Assembly: GCF_900142035.1 (NCBI RefSeq)
Contig: NZ_FQZI01000001.1
Location: forward strand, 372,001-436,000
Reading direction: 5' to 3'
Source: Flavobacterium terrae
Lineage (GTDB): Bacteria; Bacteroidota; Bacteroidia; Flavobacteriales; Flavobacteriaceae
DNA length: 64,000 nucleotides
Position numbers and translations under genes: made by a program. This document shows positions 16,815-26,299 of the stretch, piece by piece; the stretch's first letter is position 1; every line of letters starts with the position of its first letter. The notes beneath the pieces are model-generated. The model did not search any database, was not told the DNA's origin, and was given only the letters and a program-made list of their open reading frames with translations.

Positions 16815-17450
16815 ATGAAAAATATAAAATCAATTATAGCTGTTTTTTTAGCAGTAATTTCTACTGGTTTAATGGCTCAAACTACTGCTAATAATGGAAT
16901 TAGAGAAGCTGCTGCTAAAGGAAAATCTGATTTGTTAAAGTTGCTTTCAGAAAACAAAGAGTTTAATTTTGGTGTTTCTGCTAGAGAGGTTGAAGTTGCT
17001 CAAATTTCTAATCCTATTGAATCTTTTAGCACAGAATTTAATAGTTTATTAAATGATACTAGTGGAAATATAGCAACGATTTCAAGAAGTGAGAATGTAT
17101 ATATCGTACCTCTTACTACTGAAAACAAAACAGTTACTACTATTAGCGTTGCCTCAAGTAGTAAAGGAACAAAAGTTGTAGAACTTGTTAATCAGCAGTA
17201 TACATCTGAATTAAATGATTTACCAGTTGAAATAAAAAGGGCAAACTTTAAAGGTTTAAAAGTTATAAATGTTCCTAATATAGATGCCACTTTATATGTT
17301 TTTAACGATAAATGCTATACAAGCTATAATGGAAGAAGTGTTAGAGAAGGATCAAATATTTTAGAAGTTACACGACAGCTTCAAAATGACGCAAGAACAT
17401 TCCAGGCTAAATTTGGCGAAGAACTTAAAAAAGGAAAATTAGTAAAATAA
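16815..17450 (+). CDS. Secreted protein of unknown function next to the cysteine protease
   Basis: A 211-residue exported protein with signal peptide (residues 1-21, ending GLMAQ). I do not recognise a family. The mature part alternates short strands and helices, with no membrane segment and a single cysteine ('FNDKCYTSYNGRSV'). The open frame runs into the protease gene, but the ATG at 16815 supplies the signal peptide and is the sensible start. Its position 16 bp after the protease lipoprotein suggests joint expression; it may be a substrate, inhibitor or accessory protein. This is inference from position alone. Confidence 0.8.
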   Translation: MKNIKSIIAVFLAVISTGLMAQTTANNGIREAAAKGKSDLLKLLSENKEFNFGVSAREVEVAQISNPIESFSTEFNSLLNDTSGNIATISRSENVYIVPLTTENKTVTTISVASSSKGTKVVELVNQQYTSELNDLPVEIKRANFKGLKVINVPNIDATLYVFNDKCYTSYNGRSVREGSNILEVTRQLQNDARTFQAKFGEELKKGKLVK

Positions 17451-17472
17451 TCTAAAAATAAATTATATTGAT

Positions 17473-17497
17473 AAAGTCTGTTTAAATAACAGACTTT
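17473..17497 (+). terminator. Terminator of the protease/secreted protein pair
   Basis: Stem AAAGTCTG/CAGACTTT with a 9-nt loop, followed by a T-run, 22 bp after the stop codon. Confidence 0.85.
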
Positions 17498-17683
17498 TTT
17501 TATTATTTATAAAATCTATTTAAAAATTAATTACAATAGATTTTTTTAAAAAAAGTGACTTTTATATTTTGTTTTTAAGACATTTTTAAAAATGATTAAG
17601 GTGATTTTATATCTTTTATTTAAAAAATACTTTAAATCGCTTAATTTTAAGTTTTGCCTATTTTTTGGTAGGAAAGCATAAAA

Positions 17684-17711
17684 AAACCACCAATTTTACA
17701 TTGATGGTTTT
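17684..17711 (-). terminator. Terminator of the SPFH gene
   Basis: Imperfect stem AAAAACCACCAAT/ATTGATGGTTTTT beyond the SPFH stop codon, with a T-run on the minus strand. The sequence between this hairpin and the preceding one (17498-17683) is AT-rich with no feature I can support. Confidence 0.7.
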
Positions 17712-17731
17712 TAGAATTAAAAAAATTACTT

Positions 17732-18712
17732 TTAAACTGTTTCTGGAGAGTCGTTGTCACCAAAATTTTCAGTTGGAAAATCTTTTTTATCTTCTGTTTT
17801 AGTTTTTCTGTATTTTTTCATCGATTCACCCACTTGGTTACTCGCTGTAAAACTAGCCACCATATTATTTAACATATCACTTCCTGCTTGTGGTGAATTT
17901 GGTAACAAAATTAAATTCGAATTTGCGTCGGCACCAATAGCTTGTAACGTATCATAATGTTGTGTTACTACAATTAAGGCCGAAGCTTCTTGTGAACTAA
18001 TTCCTACTTGGTTTAAAGCATCTACACTTTCTACTAATCCACGAGCAATTTCACGACGTTGGTCAGCAATACCTTGACCTTGTAGTTTTTTACTTTCTGC
18101 TTCTGCTTTTGCTTTTGCTACAATTCTAATTCTACCTGCTTCTGCTTCATACTCAGCAGCCGTTTTTTCACGATCAGCAGCATTAATACGGTTCATCGCA
18201 TTTTTTACTTGAATGTCTGGATCAATATCCGTAATTAAAGTATTGATAATATCGTATCCGTAAGTAGTCATTGCTTCATTCAATTCACGTTTTACAGCTA
18301 CGGCTACATCATCTTTACGAACGAAAACATCATCTAAAATTAGTTTTGGTACTTCGGCACGTACCACATCAAATACATACGAAGTAATTTGGTCGTGAGG
18401 GTATTCTAACTTATAAAAAGCTTCGTAAGCTTTGTCTTGAATTACTTTAAACTGTACCGAAACTTTCAACTTAACGAATACGTTGTCTTTTGTTTTGGTT
18501 TCAATAATAACGTCTAATTGTTGAATACGTAAGTTTACACGGCCTGCAATTCTGTCAATTACTGGAATTTTAAGTTGTAAACCTGATTGGCGAATGCTAT
18601 TAAATTTTCCAAATCTTTCGATTATAACAGCGGTTTGTTGTTTAACAGTAAAGAATGAAGAAATTAAAAGAATAAAGCCAATGAATAAAAAGGCTAAAAA
18701 AGGAATACTCAT
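17732..18712 (-). CDS. SPFH/Band 7 domain (stomatin-like) membrane protein
   Basis: A 326-residue member of the stomatin/prohibitin/flotillin family. It has one N-terminal membrane segment (residues 1-22), then the SPFH core beginning 'TVKQQTAVIIERFGKFNSIRQ' and running through 'LRIQQLDVIIETKTKDNVFV' to about residue 180. A heptad-rich stretch follows ('AADREKTAAEYEAEAGRIRI'), then a C-terminal region ending in a charged tail. Such proteins oligomerise into membrane rings or microdomains, often with HflC/QmcA-type roles in membrane protease control. No NfeD-type partner gene is adjacent. ATG at 18712 was chosen because the upstream 32 codons are hydrophobic intergenic translation without family character. 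Confidence 0.92.
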   Translation of the reverse strand: MSIPFLAFLFIGFILLISSFFTVKQQTAVIIERFGKFNSIRQSGLQLKIPVIDRIAGRVNLRIQQLDVIIETKTKDNVFVKLKVSVQFKVIQDKAYEAFYKLEYPHDQITSYVFDVVRAEVPKLILDDVFVRKDDVAVAVKRELNEAMTTYGYDIINTLITDIDPDIQVKNAMNRINAADREKTAAEYEAEAGRIRIVAKAKAEAESKKLQGQGIADQRREIARGLVESVDALNQVGISSQEASALIVVTQHYDTLQAIGADANSNLILLPNSPQAGSDMLNNMVASFTASNQVGESMKKYRKTKTEDKKDFPTENFGDNDSPETV

Positions 18713-18819
18713 GTTTTCTAGATTTGTTTGTTGATTTATAGTATTTATACGGAGGTTTATTTTAAAAGTTACAAATATAAATTTGAATATTATATGTACT
18801 TTCGCCAAAATTTATGTAA

Positions 18820-19461
18820 ATGAAGAAGTTACTAGTTACTTTATTGATTTTAAGCTTTGCTAATTCTTACTCTCAATATGGAAAAAGAGATGGAAATAGA
18901 ATAGCAATTTCGGGAGGTATTATTCGAACAGGTTTAACTACGCCAAATTTTAATACTAAGCCAGGTATAGGATGGATAGGAGGTTTTTCTGTAAGAGGGA
19001 ACTATTATAATGATTGGAGTATGATTTTTGGTATGCAGTTTATGGAAAGCAAATTTTCTGTTGAAACTCTTACGAAGGACGTTGATTATAAGCTACCAGC
19101 TGTTCAAATTCGATTATTATTAAGTGCAGATTTGATAAAAAAGTACCTATCTATTGATTTTGGACCTGTACTTCAAATTAATGACAAACTAAAATTGAAT
19201 TCAAATGATGAGGATTTGATTATAAGTGGAACACTTTTAACAGCAAATGATATTATTGATGTATCTAAAATTAATGGAAATCTTTACATAGGATTTACTG
19301 TTGGAGGAAGCCGTTTGAAATTTGTTGGATTTTATCAATATGGGCTTAATAATTTTATGAATAAGCTTAATAATGATGATTTACGAGTTATTAGAAATAA
19401 CAATCATAAATTTAAAGGGAATTTAGGCATATTGAGTGGCCAGTTACTTTTCAATTTATAA
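18820..19461 (+). CDS. Outer-membrane beta-barrel family protein
   Basis: A 213-residue exported protein with signal peptide (residues 1-18, ending SYSQ). The body shows alternating amphipathic strands typical of small PorT-like outer-membrane beta-barrels: 'IGWIGGFSVRGNYYNDWSMI', 'LYIGFTVGGSRLKFVGFYQYG' and a last strand 'NLGILSGQLLFNL' with an aromatic close to the C-terminus. No enzyme motif is visible. Function is unknown. A promoter-like TACTTTCG lies just upstream, and the gene is followed by its own terminator. Confidence 0.7.
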   Translation: MKKLLVTLLILSFANSYSQYGKRDGNRIAISGGIIRTGLTTPNFNTKPGIGWIGGFSVRGNYYNDWSMIFGMQFMESKFSVETLTKDVDYKLPAVQIRLLLSADLIKKYLSIDFGPVLQINDKLKLNSNDEDLIISGTLLTANDIIDVSKINGNLYIGFTVGGSRLKFVGFYQYGLNNFMNKLNNDDLRVIRNNNHKFKGNLGILSGQLLFNL

Positions 19462-19467
19462 ACATTA

Positions 19468-19488
19468 CCTGCTTTTTGCAGGTTTTTT
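19468..19488 (+). terminator. Terminator of the beta-barrel gene
   Basis: Short GC-containing stem ACCTGC/GCAGGT with a T-rich loop, followed by seven T residues. Confidence 0.75.
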
Positions 19489-19601
19489 TATGACTTCTTA
19501 ACCTTAATTTTTATTTATCTTATTTTTTTTATGATGTTTAGTTAACCGTGTTTTTGGGAGTTGCATTCTAATTTTACTTGGCAAACCTAAATCAACTAAA
19601 C

Positions 19602-20189
19602 ATGAAAAACTTTTACATTTTTTTACTTTTATTTTTCTCCTTCAATCTAACATTTGCAGATTCTTTTATCATTAAAGCAGATGGTAGTAAATCTCAAATA
19701 AAGAGCAACTCCTTTAGAGTTAATAGCTTAGAAAAGATGATTTATTATAAGTTAATTGATAGTGATAAAGAAATAAAACTGAATTTTAAAGACTTTGATT
19801 ATGTTGTTTTTGGCGTGAATAAGTTCAAAACTTTTAGACTGAATAATTCTAGGGAAATTACTGGTTTTTTTGTTTTAACTGAAACTGAGGATAAAATGTT
19901 AATTACAATACCAACAGTAGATCCAGAATCTGATGGTAAAAAAGTTAATTATGTGTTCCACGTTATTGATAAAAATTACAATATCATTGAAAGTCATAAT
20001 TTTAATAATCTTAAAAACCAAAAGAGTTCTAACGATCGCTCAGAAATTTATTCTAAAATCTCTTTTTATTTTTCAGAATGCATTAATTTAATTAACCGAC
20101 TATCTGTTTATGATAAAAACACACACAGTATTGACAATTTATCAATTCTAAGTTTTTTTAATGCTCCAGTATACATAGAGTGTAAATAA
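19602..20189 (+). CDS. Secreted protein of unknown function
   Basis: A 195-residue exported protein with signal peptide (residues 1-19, ending LTFAD). I do not recognise its family. The first half is strand-rich ('DSFIIKADGSKSQIKSNSFR', 'KEIKLNFKDFDYVVFGVNKF'), and the second half ends in a helix with a short cysteine-containing tail. No catalytic or binding motif is evident. The in-frame TTG 24 bp upstream is less likely because ATG at 19602 starts the signal peptide. It is flanked by terminators on both sides and so is probably a single-gene unit. Confidence 0.72.
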   Translation: MKNFYIFLLLFFSFNLTFADSFIIKADGSKSQIKSNSFRVNSLEKMIYYKLIDSDKEIKLNFKDFDYVVFGVNKFKTFRLNNSREITGFFVLTETEDKMLITIPTVDPESDGKKVNYVFHVIDKNYNIIESHNFNNLKNQKSSNDRSEIYSKISFYFSECINLINRLSVYDKNTHSIDNLSILSFFNAPVYIECK

Positions 20190-20214
20190 AAAAGCCCCAT
20201 TATTGGGGCTTTTT
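20190..20214. terminator. Bidirectional terminator between the 19.6-kb gene and gltX
   Basis: Stem AAAAAGCCCC/GGGGCTTTTT with a short loop sits between convergent stop codons and carries T-runs in both directions. Confidence 0.88.
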
Positions 20215-21717
20215 TTATAATGATTGAATTGCTTTTTCAATTCTTTTTATTGTTTCTTGTTTTCCTATGATTTCTACTATATCAAATAAATGTGGTCCCA
20301 TCATTTTTCCAACAAGACTTAATCTAAATGGTTGCATTACTTTCCCCATTCCTATTTCATTTGCTGTTAACCAATCTTTAACTTCAGTTTCAATTGTTGC
20401 ACTAGTAAAGTCTGAGATTCCTTCTAAAACAGTAATGAGCTGTCTCATTAAATCTGGCGTTTCCTCTTTCCAGTTTTTACTTGCTTTTTCATCATATGAT
20501 ATTGGAGCTACAAAGAAGTAATCGGTTAAATCCCATAAATCATTAACAAAATTTGCTCTTTCTTTATTTAATGAAACAATTCTTTTTACATCAAGAGAAG
20601 TTGAAATCTCTTTTTCAATAAGAACTTTTTGAAACAAATCTGCTAATTTCTCATCACTTTGCTTTTGTAAATATTGATGATTAAACCATTTGTTTTTTTC
20701 AGGATCAAACTTGGCTCCTGATTTATTTACACGGGCTAAATCAAACTTTTGAACCAATTCTTCTAGTGAAAATATTTCTTGTTCTGTTCCGTCATTCCAA
20801 CCTAATAAAGCTAAAAAGTTTACAACTGCCTCAGGGAAGAAACCGTTTTCACGATATCCCATAGAAGTTCCTTCTTCAGTCTTCCACTCTAACGGAAATA
20901 CTGGGAAGCCCATTTTGTCACCATCACGTTTGGATAATTTACCATTACCAATTGGTTTTAATATCAATGGTAAATGTGCAAATTCTGGAGCACCCCAACC
21001 AAAAGCTTTGTACAACAAAACGTGTAATGGCATAGATGGTAACCACTCTTCTCCACGAATAACATGTGAAGTTTGCATTAAATGGTCATCTACGATATTA
21101 GCTAAGTGGTAAGTTGGCATTCCATCACTTTTAAACAATACTTTATCGTCTAATAAATTCGTTTCAAATTTTATATCACCTCGAATAATGTCATGTAAAT
21201 GTAAAGTTTCATTCACTGGAGTTTTAAAACGCACTACATAAGCATCGCCGTTTGCAATTCTTTTTTCCACTTGTTCACGTGAAACAGTCAATGAATTATC
21301 TAAAGTTTCACGAACCGAATGGTTATAAATAAACGTTTCTTTATTTGCTTCGGCTGTTTTACGTAATTCATCTAGTTTTTCTGCTGTATCAAATGCATAA
21401 TACGCCCAACCATTTTCTATCAATTGGTCAGCATATTGCTTATATATTTCTTTTCTATCGCTTTGACGGTAGGGTCCAAACTTTTCATTTTTACCTACTG
21501 TTTCATCTGGAGCAATTCCTAACCATTCTAGTGCTTCCATGATATAAGCTTCAGCTCCTGGAACAAAACGAGTTTGATCAGTATCTTCAACTCTTAAGTA
21601 GAAAACACCATTGTGTTTTTTGGCAAATAAATAATTGAATAAGGCTGTTCGTACACCGCCTATATGTAAAGGTCCTGTTGGACTGGGTGCAAAACGCACT
21701 CTAACTGGCTTTGACAT
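20215..21717 (-). CDS. gltX: Glutamyl-tRNA synthetase
   Basis: A 500-residue class I synthetase that charges tRNA-Glu. The HIGH region is 'VRFAPSPTGPLHIGGVRTAL' (residues about 6-25) and the KMSKS loop is 'GKLSKRDGDKMG' (about 262). 'RVEDTDQTRFVPGAE' and 'IRGEEWLPSMPLHVLLYKAFGW' are further family signatures. ATG at 21717 (MSKPVRVRF) is preferred over a start seven codons upstream. A parS-like sequence (21271-21286, 14 of 16 positions) lies within the coding region. Confidence 0.97.
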   Translation of the reverse strand: MSKPVRVRFAPSPTGPLHIGGVRTALFNYLFAKKHNGVFYLRVEDTDQTRFVPGAEAYIMEALEWLGIAPDETVGKNEKFGPYRQSDRKEIYKQYADQLIENGWAYYAFDTAEKLDELRKTAEANKETFIYNHSVRETLDNSLTVSREQVEKRIANGDAYVVRFKTPVNETLHLHDIIRGDIKFETNLLDDKVLFKSDGMPTYHLANIVDDHLMQTSHVIRGEEWLPSMPLHVLLYKAFGWGAPEFAHLPLILKPIGNGKLSKRDGDKMGFPVFPLEWKTEEGTSMGYRENGFFPEAVVNFLALLGWNDGTEQEIFSLEELVQKFDLARVNKSGAKFDPEKNKWFNHQYLQKQSDEKLADLFQKVLIEKEISTSLDVKRIVSLNKERANFVNDLWDLTDYFFVAPISYDEKASKNWKEETPDLMRQLITVLEGISDFTSATIETEVKDWLTANEIGMGKVMQPFRLSLVGKMMGPHLFDIVEIIGKQETIKRIEKAIQSL

Positions 21718-21835
21718 TGTATTAAAATTAGATTGCAAAGATAAAAAGACTTAAAGACAATAGGATTATTTTGAGGTATATCTTTTAAACCTAAATCTTT
21801 AAGTCTCTTTATGAAGTTTTAGTACTTTTTTACCT

Positions 21836-22858
21836 TTATTCTTTCGGAATTCTTTCGTTCATGACTTTAAACCAAAGAGGAGGAAAAAATGACATTACCA
21901 TACTGGTTGGGTATCCATATGGCATTTGTGGAGAAACATCATGATACTCTAAAATTTGATATTTTTTTTGTGATTTATAATGATGATCAGAGTGTCTGGT
22001 AAGTTCGTATAATATAATTCGTCCTAATATATGATTTGAATTCCAAGAATGTTTTTCAGTTACTCGTTCATATCTTCCTGAAGCAGTTTGTTTGCGCATC
22101 AAGCCATAATGTTCTATATAATTTATAGTTTCTAGAAGTAAGAAACCAACTATTCCAGCAAATAATGCAACTAGAAAACCTTTGACTGCAAAAATTGAAT
22201 AGATGGTTAACAAGTATACTATTTGAATTATGGTAAACCAAAACATATCATTTTTTAAACTGAAGAAATTAATCTTGTTTATTTCATTTAGTTTCCTCTG
22301 AATTTTCCATGCTTTAGTATAAGTTCCAGTTACAGTTTGTATCCAAAACGCATATAATGTCTGATTGTATTTTGCAGTTGAAGGATCTTCTGGAGTTGAA
22401 ACATGTAAATGATGCCCGTGATTGTGTTCGATGAAGAAATGTGTATAATGTGAAGGAATTAATAATAGTTTGCCTAAAATTCTTTCAAATAAGGTTTCTC
22501 GATGTCCTAACTCGTGTCCTACGTTAATTCCGTTCGATCCTAATACAACTCCTAAACTTAAAATGCTTCCAATAATTTCAAATATTGTTAATTGTGATGT
22601 AGTGACTTTTGTTAATGTTAACCAAATCATTCCATAAACAATTGGAACATTTAAGTACAAAAGGATGTCATAAAAACGATTTGCTAATCTACTTTGCACT
22701 TCTGTTTCAGAGTAATTATTTTCATTTAAAGGTAATATCATCTCTAGAATAGGCAATAAAATAAAAGAATACGCCCAAGCTGAATATGCCCATAACCCTT
22801 GATAATATATCCCAAAAAATGCTACAATCGGAATTGAATAGGCTAGTAAGTACTTCAT
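21836..22858 (-). CDS. AlkB-like membrane di-iron hydroxylase (alkane 1-monooxygenase family)
   Basis: A 340-residue integral membrane protein with the histidine boxes of the AlkB/fatty-acid desaturase superfamily: 'NVGHELGHRE' (His115, His119), 'EHNHGHHLHVS' (His145-His150) and 'LTRHSDHHYKSQ' near residue 300. The additional 'INYIEHYGLMR' segment is typical of AlkB-type hydroxylases. Six or so hydrophobic segments surround the boxes. Members hydroxylate the terminal carbon of alkanes or related lipids, using electrons from rubredoxin. No rubredoxin or reductase gene is adjacent, so the natural substrate is uncertain. It is somewhat shorter than the Pseudomonas enzymes (about 400 residues). 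Confidence 0.85.
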   Translation of the reverse strand: MKYLLAYSIPIVAFFGIYYQGLWAYSAWAYSFILLPILEMILPLNENNYSETEVQSRLANRFYDILLYLNVPIVYGMIWLTLTKVTTSQLTIFEIIGSILSLGVVLGSNGINVGHELGHRETLFERILGKLLLIPSHYTHFFIEHNHGHHLHVSTPEDPSTAKYNQTLYAFWIQTVTGTYTKAWKIQRKLNEINKINFFSLKNDMFWFTIIQIVYLLTIYSIFAVKGFLVALFAGIVGFLLLETINYIEHYGLMRKQTASGRYERVTEKHSWNSNHILGRIILYELTRHSDHHYKSQKKYQILEYHDVSPQMPYGYPTSMVMSFFPPLWFKVMNERIPKE

Positions 22859-22948
22859 AATTTTAGTTTTAGTTTCTACTAAAATTACTAATTGTTTTGA
22901 TATTCAGCAAAAATCGTAACTTTATAGGTTATAATTAAATAATTGGCA

Positions 22949-25900
22949 TTGGATTCTAAAGCAATAATCTTTAATAAATTAGAAGAGTTCATAAAGAAAT
23001 TCTATACTAATGAGCTCCTACGTGGAACGTTGTTCTTTGTAGGACTAGGTCTTTTGTATTTCCTTTTTACAAGTTTTATAGAATATTTTCTTTGGTTAAA
23101 ACCAACAGGAAGAACTTTTCTTTTTTGGACTTTTATATTGGTGGAGCTAATTTTACTAGGAAGGTTTATTGTTTTTCCTTTATTAAAATTATTTAAACTT
23201 CAGAAAGGTATAGATTATCAAGAGGCATCAAAAATTATTGGGAACCATTTCTCGACAGTTAATGACAAGTTGATTAATTTTTTACAATTAGCAAATGATA
23301 AAGATCAATCAGAATTACTTTTAGCATCTATTGAACAAAAGGCTAATTCTTTACAACCCATTCCATTTACTAATGCTGTAGATTTTAATAAAAACAAGAA
23401 ATTCATTCCGCTTGCTGCAATTCCAATTTTATTTATTCTATTCCTTACCATTTCAGGGAGAAAAGAATACATAACGGATAGTATGAGTCGTGTTGTAAAT
23501 TTTAAAGAACAATACACTCCTCCTGCCCCATTCAATTTTGTTTTGGGTTCAAATTTGATTACTGAACAAAATAAAGATTTCGTTTTAAAAGTAAAAACTG
23601 TCGGCAAAGTCGTCCCAGAAAAAGCGATCATTTATATCAATAACGAAAGTTATTTTATGGAAAGTACAAAGCCAGGTGAATTTCAATTTTTATTTGAAAA
23701 GCCTTTAGAAAACATTCCTTTTCATATAGAAGCCAATGAAGTTTCTTCTTCAAACATGGTTCTTAACGTGACTAAAGTTCCCGCTATTGTAAATTTTGAG
23801 ATGCGTTTAAATTTTCCTAGTTATTTAAACAAGAAACCTGAAACAATAAAAGGAACTGGAAATGCTATCCTACCAGAAGGTACTAAAGTATCTTGGGTAA
23901 TGAATACTGTTGCTACAGATAATGTTAGTATTGTTGAAAATAGCAAATCCTCTAATTTTTTAAAATCTGATAAGAATTTTATTTTTTCAAAAAATGTTTA
24001 TGAAAATACAGAATATCAGATAGTTACTTCTAATCACAAGGTGAAAGATTATGAAAAATTATCGTATTCAATCAATGTTTTAAAGGATCAATACCCTACA
24101 ATTAAAGCAGATATTGCTCCTGATACCTTAAAGCTTGGGAAAAATTACGTTTTAGGACAAGTTTCTGATGATTATGGACTTCACAAATTGCAAATTGTTT
24201 ATTATCCAGAGAATAATACATCCAAAGTTTATCGAGGAACATTGAAGGTCAAGAATGATGTTTATGATCAATTTGTTTTTTCATTTCCTAGTAACCTACC
24301 TATTGAAGAAGGTGTAGCGTATGAATATTATTTTGAAGTTTCCGATAATGATGCTTTGCATAATTACAAATCTGTAAAGTCTTCTGTATTTTCACATAGA
24401 GAAGATACAGAAACAGAAAAGCAAGAACAGTTTTTAGAAAACCAAAATCAAAGCATTCAAGGTCTTGAGAAATCTTTAAAAAATCAAGACAAACAACTTA
24501 ACGAACTTGAGAAATTACAACAGACAAATAAAGAGAAAAAGGAACTTGATTATAAAGATCAGCAAAAAATAAATGATTTTATAAAACGTCAAAAACAACA
24601 AGAGGAAATGTTTAAGGAATTCTCTGAAAAGATGAAAGAGAATCTTGAAAAGTTTAATCCTAACGAAAAAGACGAAGATAAAGAATTACTCAATGAGCGT
24701 CTAAAAAAGGTTGAAAAAGATGCTGAAAAAAATCAAAAACTTTTAGAAGAATTAAAAGAATTGAACAATAAACTTGAACAAGAAGATTTATTTGATAGGA
24801 TTGAAAAGTTCCAACAAAAAAGCAAAAATCAAACTAAAAGTTTAGAGCAATTAGTTGAGTTAACAAAAAGATATTACGTAGAAAAGAAAGCTGAACAGTT
24901 AGCTGATAAACTTGAAAAACTTGCAGAAAAACAAGAAAAGTTGTCAGACAGTAAAGAGAATTCTCTAGAAGATCAAAATAAAATTAATAAAGAATTTGAA
25001 GATTTAAAGAAAGAATTAGATGCACTTGACAAAGAAAATAAAGAATTAAAAAAACCTTTAGACATACCTAATGACAAAGAAAAGAAAGAAAGCATAGATT
25101 CAGATTTAAAGAACGCATCTGAACAATTAAAAAAGAATTCTCCTTCTAACGCTTCTCCTAAACAAAAGAGTGCAGCAAAAAAAATGCAACAAATGAGTCA
25201 AGGTATGCAAATGGAAATGCAAAGTGGTGAGCAAGAGCAACTAGAAGAAGATGTTAAAATGTTGCGTCAAATTTTAGATAATTTAGTTGAAGTTTCTTTT
25301 TCCCAAGAGAATTTATTGAAAAATATTAAAGAAGGTAATGGTAGTAATAATTCATTTGCTAAAAATTTAAAGCGTCAACAAGATTTAAAAAATCAATTTC
25401 GTTATGTGGACGATAGTTTATTTGCAATGTCTTTACGTAATCCAAAAATAGGTGAAAAAGTAATTACCGAAATTGGAAATATACATTACAATATGGATAA
25501 GAGTATTGTTTCTTTTACCGAAAATCAAATAGGACGCGGAACTTCTAGTCAACAATTTGCTTTAACTGGCGCTAACACTTTAGCGAATATGTTGGCTGAT
25601 ATTTTGAATAGTATGCAGATGCAAATGTCTGGACAAGGCCAAGGTAAACCTAAACCAGGAAAAGGACAAGGTGGAGGAATGCAACTTCCAGATATTATTA
25701 AAAAACAACAAGGTCTTGGCGAAAAAATGCAACAAGGCAATAAAGAAGGTGGGGATAAACAAGGGCAAAAGCCAGGTGAAAAACCAGGGGAAGGAAAGTC
25801 TGGACAAGGTAATTCAGGAGATCAAAACGGAAATAAATCTGGTCAATCTAAAGAAGGTGAAGGTAGTGCTAATGATGGTGAAGGTAATGCAAATGAAATT

Positions 25901-26299
25901 TTAGATATTTTAAAAGAGCAACGTCAATTAAGAGAGAGTTTAGAAAACGAGTTAAAAAAATTAGGCATGTCTGGCGCTGGTCAAGATGCCCTTAATAAAA
26001 TGAAGCAAATTGAAAAGCAATTAATCAATAAAGGCTTCACACAAGAAGTTGTTCAAAAAGCACTGAATTTAAAATATGATTTATTAAAACTAGAGGAAGC
26101 AGCACAACAACAAAATCAAGACACCAAAAGAGAAGGTATAACTAATAAAAAAGAGTTTCAGAATAGCGCTCCTCCTCTACCTCAAAAGCTGCAAGAATAT
26201 TTAAATAGTATTGAAATATTAAACAGACAAACATTACCTTTGCGCTCGCAATTTAATAAACGCGTTCAAGAGTATTTTAAAACCAATGATAAATTATAA
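22949..26299 (+). CDS. DUF4175 family large membrane and coiled-coil protein
   Basis: About 1116 residues. Three N-terminal membrane segments (residues about 22-50, 55-80, 152-168) precede an extracytoplasmic beta-rich part (about 170-490). A long Lys/Glu/Gln coiled coil follows (about 490-760), then a methionine/glutamine segment, and a glycine/proline/lysine/glutamine-rich low-complexity stretch (about 890-990, for example 'GQGQGKPKPGKGQGGGMQ'). This architecture is the DUF4175 family of Bacteroidota. No ATG is available: the frame opens with two TTG codons at 22943 and 22949 right after a stop. TTG at 22949 (reading M-DSKAIIFNKLEEF) is chosen because it fits family N-termini. The 3' end overlaps ybeY by 14 bp, indicating translational coupling. 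Confidence 0.85.
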   Translation: MDSKAIIFNKLEEFIKKFYTNELLRGTLFFVGLGLLYFLFTSFIEYFLWLKPTGRTFLFWTFILVELILLGRFIVFPLLKLFKLQKGIDYQEASKIIGNHFSTVNDKLINFLQLANDKDQSELLLASIEQKANSLQPIPFTNAVDFNKNKKFIPLAAIPILFILFLTISGRKEYITDSMSRVVNFKEQYTPPAPFNFVLGSNLITEQNKDFVLKVKTVGKVVPEKAIIYINNESYFMESTKPGEFQFLFEKPLENIPFHIEANEVSSSNMVLNVTKVPAIVNFEMRLNFPSYLNKKPETIKGTGNAILPEGTKVSWVMNTVATDNVSIVENSKSSNFLKSDKNFIFSKNVYENTEYQIVTSNHKVKDYEKLSYSINVLKDQYPTIKADIAPDTLKLGKNYVLGQVSDDYGLHKLQIVYYPENNTSKVYRGTLKVKNDVYDQFVFSFPSNLPIEEGVAYEYYFEVSDNDALHNYKSVKSSVFSHREDTETEKQEQFLENQNQSIQGLEKSLKNQDKQLNELEKLQQTNKEKKELDYKDQQKINDFIKRQKQQEEMFKEFSEKMKENLEKFNPNEKDEDKELLNERLKKVEKDAEKNQKLLEELKELNNKLEQEDLFDRIEKFQQKSKNQTKSLEQLVELTKRYYVEKKAEQLADKLEKLAEKQEKLSDSKENSLEDQNKINKEFEDLKKELDALDKENKELKKPLDIPNDKEKKESIDSDLKNASEQLKKNSPSNASPKQKSAAKKMQQMSQGMQMEMQSGEQEQLEEDVKMLRQILDNLVEVSFSQENLLKNIKEGNGSNNSFAKNLKRQQDLKNQFRYVDDSLFAMSLRNPKIGEKVITEIGNIHYNMDKSIVSFTENQIGRGTSSQQFALTGANTLANMLADILNSMQMQMSGQGQGKPKPGKGQGGGMQLPDIIKKQQGLGEKMQQGNKEGGDKQGQKPGEKPGEGKSGQGNSGDQNGNKSGQSKEGEGSANDGEGNANEILDILKEQRQLRESLENELKKLGMSGAGQDALNKMKQIEKQLINKGFTQEVVQKALNLKYDLLKLEEAAQQQNQDTKREGITNKKEFQNSAPPLPQKLQEYLNSIEILNRQTLPLRSQFNKRVQEYFKTNDKL

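Noticed and set aside
23014-23029. parS-like GCTCCTACGTGGAACG in the DUF4175 gene
   Set aside because: Only 11 of 16 positions match and the central CACGTG is broken.
25549-25904. Short frames on both strands within the DUF4175 low-complexity region
   Set aside because: They are shadows of the Gly/Gln/Lys-rich stretch, with no promoter or start context of their own.
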